Shown: positions 60,175 to 64,000 of the stretch, piece by piece
How the letters are laid out: every line of letters starts with the position of its first letter
Position numbering within the stretch: the first letter of the stretch is position 1
NCBI GenBank assembly: GCA_021768245.1
Contig: JAETNO010000003.1
Location: forward strand, 1 to 64,000
Reading direction: 5' to 3'
Source of the DNA: Bacteroidaceae bacterium
GTDB taxonomy: Bacteria > Bacteroidota > Bacteroidia > Bacteroidales > Muribaculaceae
DNA length: 64,000 nt
The notes under the pieces: generated by a model
Told to the model about the DNA's origin: nothing
The model's input: the letters and a program-made list of their open reading frames with translations, nothing else
Database searches by the model: none
Program-made: the position numbers and the translations under genes

Positions 60175-60771
60175 CTACTGGAGTCCGTAGCGTTTCATCT
60201 TATTGTAGAGTGTCTGGCGCGAGATGCCGAGTTGTGTCGCCGTGGCGGTCAGTATGCCTCCGTTGTCGGCGAGTGCCTGCTCAATCATGTGCCGTTCCAT
60301 CTCTTCGAGTGTGGTTGGGCCGGGGTTTGTATCAGGCTTGATATGCTCATTCCGTGACGCTTCGGCTGCGGATTTGCTTTTTTGATTCACGGCATTGATA
60401 AGCGTGAGCAGCAGCCTTGCGTTGTCCCATGGTTTTATCACGAAGTCCGCAGCTCCGGCCTTGACACCTTCCACGGCTAACTCTACTTCTGCATAGGCCG
60501 TGAAAAGCACCACCGGTAACCTCGGAGCGAGCCTTTTGATTTCTGAAAGCCAGAAGAGGCCTTCGTTGCCCGACATCACCGAGGCTTCGAAATTCATGTC
60601 GAGCAGCACGCAACAGGGATGCTCCTCACGCAGCAGCATGGGGATGCGCGATGGGGATGTGGTGGTGACCACGCGCCGGAATTTCATTTCGGCGAGCAAC
60701 CTCACTGCCGAGAGCACCGAACGGTTGTCGTCGACCACGAGGAGGGTGCCGAGTGTCGCGTCAGAATCCAT
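60175..60771 (-). CDS. Response regulator, receiver plus Fis-type HTH (NtrC lineage without AAA+)
   Basis: Receiver residues: D14/D15 (LLVVDDNRS), phosphoacceptor D58 (CVLLDMNF), T91 and K113 (VIKPWDNARL). A linker (about 130-155) leads to a C-terminal Fis-type helix-turn-helix (about 155-198: LEEMERHMIEQALADNGGIL ... ATQLGISRQTLYNKMKRYGL). In NtrC-family regulators an AAA+ sigma54-interaction domain of about 230 residues normally sits between them. Its absence here gives 198 residues, like PrrA/ActR/RegA regulators, so it probably does not need sigma54. The ATG at 60771 is used rather than the TTG at 60777. Confidence 0.9.
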   Translation of the reverse strand: MDSDATLGTLLVVDDNRSVLSAVRLLAEMKFRRVVTTTSPSRIPMLLREEHPCCVLLDMNFEASVMSGNEGLFWLSEIKRLAPRLPVVLFTAYAEVELAVEGVKAGAADFVIKPWDNARLLLTLINAVNQKSKSAAEASRNEHIKPDTNPGPTTLEEMERHMIEQALADNGGILTATATQLGISRQTLYNKMKRYGLQ

Positions 60772-60808
60772 GGTCAAACAGTTTCTAAGAGTTACTTACC
60801 TTACAAAT

Positions 60809-61489
60809 TTAGCTCTTTTTGGTGACTTCGCCAACTATCGAGCCGTCGAAGAGGTGGACGATACGCGAAGCGTAGGCAGCGTCGCGCTCTGAGTGGGTCA
60901 CCATTATTATCGTAGTGCCCTCGCGGTTGAGCTCGGCGAGGAGTTCCATGACCTCCTTGCCGTTTTTGGAGTCAAGATTGCCTGTAGGTTCGTCGGCGAG
61001 AATGAGTTTTGGCTTTGTGACGAGTGCGCGGGCTATGGCCACGCGTTGCTGCTGACCGCCTGAAAGCTGCTGCGGCATGTGGCGGGCACGGTGGGAGAGG
61101 CGTACGCGTCCGAGGATTTCATCCACGCGGGCTTTGCGCTCTGAGGAGTTGAGATTTAGATAGATGAGTGGAAGTTCCACATTGCGGGCCACATTGATTT
61201 CATCGATGAGGTTGAAACTTTGGAACACGAAGCCGATATTGCCCTTGCGGAGCTTGCCGCGTTCCCGCTCCTTCATGTTTCCGACCTCTTGGTCACTGAA
61301 CAGATAGCTGCCGGAGGATGGGGAATCCAACAGGCCGAGGATGTTGAGGAGGGTTGATTTCCCGCAGCCGCTTGGACCCATGATGGCGAGGAATTCGCCG
61401 GGTTCAACTGAGAGATTGACTCCGTTGAGAGCCACGGTCTCTATTTCGTCGGTGCGGAAAAGTTTGCAGAGATTTTTTGTCTGTATCAT
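60809..61489 (-). CDS. ABC transporter ATPase (LolD/MacB type)
   Basis: Walker A GPSGCGKSTLLN (about 38-49), signature LSGGQQQRVAIARALV, Walker B LILADEPTGNLD and the H-loop (MVTHSERDAA) mark a LolD/MacB-type ATPase of 226 residues. Such ATPases drive FtsX-type permeases that move lipoproteins, peptides or antibiotics across the envelope. It partners the permease just upstream in the operon. Confidence 0.95.
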   Translation of the reverse strand: MIQTKNLCKLFRTDEIETVALNGVNLSVEPGEFLAIMGPSGCGKSTLLNILGLLDSPSSGSYLFSDQEVGNMKERERGKLRKGNIGFVFQSFNLIDEINVARNVELPLIYLNLNSSERKARVDEILGRVRLSHRARHMPQQLSGGQQQRVAIARALVTKPKLILADEPTGNLDSKNGKEVMELLAELNREGTTIIMVTHSERDAAYASRIVHLFDGSIVGEVTKKS

Positions 61490-61523
61490 AGCGGGTGGTC
61501 TGGTGTGTTATGTGACGTTTTAT

Positions 61524-63839
61524 TTATTCAGATTTAAGCCGGTTGACGGGATTTTCGTTGGCTGTCCTGCGGATTATGGCTACAGTGCAGCCAATCACGA
61601 GGATAAGCACACAGATGGCCGCGACCGCATGCCAGAGCCATAAGCCCTGTGTCCGGACTGAGAAATTGCTGACCCATATGTGGCCTACATATATGCCGGC
61701 GAGCAATCCGGCAGCTATGGCGGGCAGGGAGGTCTTGAGCACGTCGGATGTCAGCAGGCCGAGGATATCGCCCGGGGCGGCTCCGTTGACCTTGCGGATG
61801 GCTATCTCCTTGCTGCGGCGCTGCAGCTCGTCGCGGGTGAAGCCTACGAGCCCCATGAGGGAGATGAATATGAGTGCGATTGTGGCTATGAGTGCCGAGT
61901 TACGAAACATCACTACATCGGAATAAATCTCACCCGTGATTTCATCGAATCTCCATGGGGATATGTCGGCTGTGGGGTAGTTTTCCGCAAAATATTTCTG
62001 CAGGTTTCTGAAATTTTCATCGAATGGTTCCTTCAGTTTCACGAAGCCCAATGAGCTATAGGGATTCTCAGGTTCGTTGCCCATGAGCACTACCGGTTTT
62101 ATATCGTTGGCGAAGCCATTGATCTGGATGTCACGGGCAAAACCGGTGACCTTAACGGGCTTGTCATAATAGTTGAATATTCTCCCTGCGACGGGGCGCT
62201 TCCATTTCATCAGCCGTGCGAATTCCTCTGTGACCACGGCTTCATCTCCGTCTCTCGGCTCCCGTCCCTCTATGAGATTGATGCCGAGGGCGTCGATATA
62301 GTCGGGAGCAATCCATGAGACACGGAAATTGAACAGCGAACGCCCCTGGTTGTCAACCATGTTCTCTCCGCTGAATCCGAGCAGGGGATTGCTTTCGCCG
62401 AAACCAATGCGTTCGATATACGGTTTTGATTTGATGTCGGCTACCATTGCGGATGGGTCGTCGAAGGAATACATCCGTAGCTGAACCATGCGCTCCGTCC
62501 TGAATCCCATGTCATGGCCTGAAATCTCCGCATACTGGGCATTGACGACCGCGAGAAGGCTCCCTATGAATGTCACGCATGCAATCTGGATGAAGAGTAT
62601 GTTGCGTTTCCATCCACGGTTGCGCACTGTGAAGCGCCTGAACACATGGCTCACGGGAATCTTCGCGAAAAGCCTCGCCGGCAGGAAAGTGCCGGTGGCG
62701 AGGAAAAACAGCATCACCCCGAGCGGGGCGAAGAGATGGCGCGGGGCAAAGATTTCGGCGAGCGACAGCCCGAGCGTCTTGGATATTATAGGAGAGAAGA
62801 GAGTGAGGATAACGGCCATAAGCGCGATTGCACACAGGAGTATAATCAGAGTCTCCATGAAAAACATTCCGGTGATTGTCCTTCCGTCGGCTCCGCAACA
62901 TTTATGGATTCCTATCCCTTTTGCCCGCTGCGAGAGGGAGGAGATGATGATGAGCACATAGTTGAGCGTGGTGATTACGAGCAGTGCGCTGCCGAGAATC
63001 CACATTATGAGATTCATCCTCTTTATAGAAGGGTTGCCGAGATATGTGTCACGAATCGGTTCGACATGGATATACGATGAATTGTCCTCGCGGTTTTCAA
63101 TATGAGTGTGATATAAGCGGTCGATTTTTTCCCTGGCTTCTTCGCGGGTCAGGGTAGAACCCTTTTTTAGTCTGAGATATACAGGCCAGCTGTCGCTCCC
63201 ACCCCATCTCATGAGTTGATAGTGTCCCCAGTCACGTGTGGTCGGCATGGAGTATGCCGCGTCGATGCGCCGCATTGTAATGTTTTTGGGAAGGTCCTTG
63301 AAAATGCCTTTCACCATTAAAGTCGTACCGTCTTCAAGATTGACGCTTCTCCCGACGGCTTCGGAGCTGCCGAATAGGTTCTGTGCGGCTGTCTGACTCA
63401 GATAGACCACTCCGGGCAAAGTCATGTCAACTTCGGGATTACCTTTGATAAGGTCGATTCCCATTGTCTTGAAAAACAGGGAGTCAACGGCGAGAACCTC
63501 GATGTCCATGCGCCTGCCGTCCTTCAATATGCCAGGAAGGTAGAGCCGGTCGAGTGTCGTGACTCCCTCGGCGTCCTCGCCGATTGCTTCATAGGCACAT
63601 TCTCCGAGTTTGCCTACACAGCTGTCAAATGGCCCCATATGGCTTCCGTTGATGTCATATGACATGAAGAGCTGATAGAGCCTGTCGGTGTCGCGGAAGC
63701 AGCTGTCGAAGCTGTAGTTGTAGGTCAGACGGCAGAACACGAGTGTGCTTGCCAGCAGCCCGATTGCCACCGATATGATTTTGATGGCGTTCGCTCCCTT
63801 TTGAGCGAGCATCGAATGGATGATGTAGTGGAGTTTCAC
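61524..63839 (-). CDS. ABC permease with two FtsX domains
   Basis: The ORF from ATG 63914 overlaps the promoter (-7 at 63865-63872), so the likely start is the GTG at 63839 (MKLHYIIHSMLAQKGANAIK), giving 771 residues. It has an N-terminal transmembrane helix (ISVAIGLLASTLVFCRLT), a large extracytoplasmic part (about 40-265) and three FtsX-type helices, then a second copy of the same plan ending ALIFISLMGLVGFTRDELQR and AVAAICVLILVIGCTVAI. This is the Bacteroidota MacB-like permease with two FtsX cores. Function in transport is inferred; downstream genes form its ATPase and two-component regulator. Confidence 0.88.
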   Translation of the reverse strand: MKLHYIIHSMLAQKGANAIKIISVAIGLLASTLVFCRLTYNYSFDSCFRDTDRLYQLFMSYDINGSHMGPFDSCVGKLGECAYEAIGEDAEGVTTLDRLYLPGILKDGRRMDIEVLAVDSLFFKTMGIDLIKGNPEVDMTLPGVVYLSQTAAQNLFGSSEAVGRSVNLEDGTTLMVKGIFKDLPKNITMRRIDAAYSMPTTRDWGHYQLMRWGGSDSWPVYLRLKKGSTLTREEAREKIDRLYHTHIENREDNSSYIHVEPIRDTYLGNPSIKRMNLIMWILGSALLVITTLNYVLIIISSLSQRAKGIGIHKCCGADGRTITGMFFMETLIILLCAIALMAVILTLFSPIISKTLGLSLAEIFAPRHLFAPLGVMLFFLATGTFLPARLFAKIPVSHVFRRFTVRNRGWKRNILFIQIACVTFIGSLLAVVNAQYAEISGHDMGFRTERMVQLRMYSFDDPSAMVADIKSKPYIERIGFGESNPLLGFSGENMVDNQGRSLFNFRVSWIAPDYIDALGINLIEGREPRDGDEAVVTEEFARLMKWKRPVAGRIFNYYDKPVKVTGFARDIQINGFANDIKPVVLMGNEPENPYSSLGFVKLKEPFDENFRNLQKYFAENYPTADISPWRFDEITGEIYSDVVMFRNSALIATIALIFISLMGLVGFTRDELQRRSKEIAIRKVNGAAPGDILGLLTSDVLKTSLPAIAAGLLAGIYVGHIWVSNFSVRTQGLWLWHAVAAICVLILVIGCTVAIIRRTANENPVNRLKSE

Positions 63840-63864
63840 GGTCGTTGATGATGAATTTTTTATG

Positions 63865-63872
63865 CAAATATA
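63865..63872 (-). promoter_or_regulatory. Probable -7 of the ABC/two-component operon
   Basis: Minus-strand TATATTTG, 26 bp before the GTG at 63839; the -33 has only a TTATGC at a 22-bp distance. Confidence 0.55.
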
Positions 63873-63955
63873 GTGCGGTTTTTTGCGGGATTTGCATAAA
63901 AAGCTGGGCGACAAGCGTTAAGCCTGCCGCCCCGAAACATAAAGTGTCTAAAATT

Positions 63956-64000
63956 TTAACGTCCGAAGATGGATGCGTATTTGTCGAGCAGTCCGCTGAA
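63956..64000 (-). CDS. C-terminal end of a gene cut by the window edge
   Basis: The minus strand reads FSGLLDKYASIFGR then TAA (63956-63958). Only 14 residues are visible, too few to identify. Confidence 0.5.
   Translation of the reverse strand, partial: FSGLLDKYASIFGR

Overview
The window reads as a chromosomal segment of a gut-type Bacteroidales bacterium. Support comes from the SusC/SusD pair, the lipoprotein GldH, several proteins with C-terminal segments resembling type IX secretion signals, the fused gamma-alpha KorA with KorB, the short histone H1-like protein, and many promoters of the Bacteroidota form (a -33 TTG and a -7 TAnnTTTG about 20 bp apart, both strands). Shine-Dalgarno sites are scarce, as usual in this phylum. 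Base composition and gene style suggest a Muribaculaceae-like member, but that is a guess from memory.

Layout. 1-700: the right end of a mobile element (probable IS21-type end repeats) abutting a truncated outer-membrane protein gene. 937-5450: an orphan pair, an 849-residue protein of unknown function and a large-terminase-like ATPase/nuclease, with no capsid or portal gene nearby. 5536-9847: histone H1-like gene, M16 peptidase, and a large secreted protein preceded by a roughly 350-nt structured leader that looks like a transcription attenuator. 10377-18518: rimP-nusA-infB-folK, then a polysaccharide flippase and a glycosyltransferase. 18544-22750 (minus): Fic protein, hpf/xerC, and a PadR-PspC operon with a clear PadR operator. 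23173-30500: dapA, two related M23 peptidases, ndk, two tRNA-Val genes, and an export operon (Wza-like, Wzz-like, M23). 30746-34832: zapB-like, zapA, rny, ricT, gldH. 34919-42547: small membrane protein, amidase, inositol-phosphate synthase, korAB, and dolichol-phosphate-mannose-synthase-like plus pyrC. 42796-47724: a membrane TPR/AraC-type regulator followed by two unknown lipoproteins. 47961-56004 (minus): C10 protease-SusC-SusD-TlpA-like operon. 56142-58074: a secreted protein and a DUF1573 protein. 58243-58834: a DUF4160/DUF2442 toxin-antitoxin-like pair. 58877-63839 (minus): FtsX-type permease, ABC ATPase, response regulator, histidine kinase.

The most notable points are: (i) a (CA)8 tract inside the signal-peptide codons of the secreted protein at 56142-57487, which puts start codon and mature protein out of frame in this copy and looks like a phase-variation switch in the OFF state; (ii) the leader at 9906-10270, with mutually exclusive antiterminator and terminator pairings and a 25-codon ORF; (iii) the orphan terminase pair; (iv) shared repeat families: a degenerate 9-bp tandem repeat at two intergenic sites, two related long hairpins near 34.9 and 37.4 kb, and a recurrent AGAAACTGTTTAAA-type motif at gene boundaries.

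Functionally the region combines core information processing (RimP/NusA/IF2, RNase Y with RicT, HPF, XerC) with cell-surface work: export of polysaccharides, proteolytic nutrient capture, envelope stress control by PadR-PspC, and an ABC permease controlled by its own two-component pair. All assignments are from reading the sequence; no database search was run.
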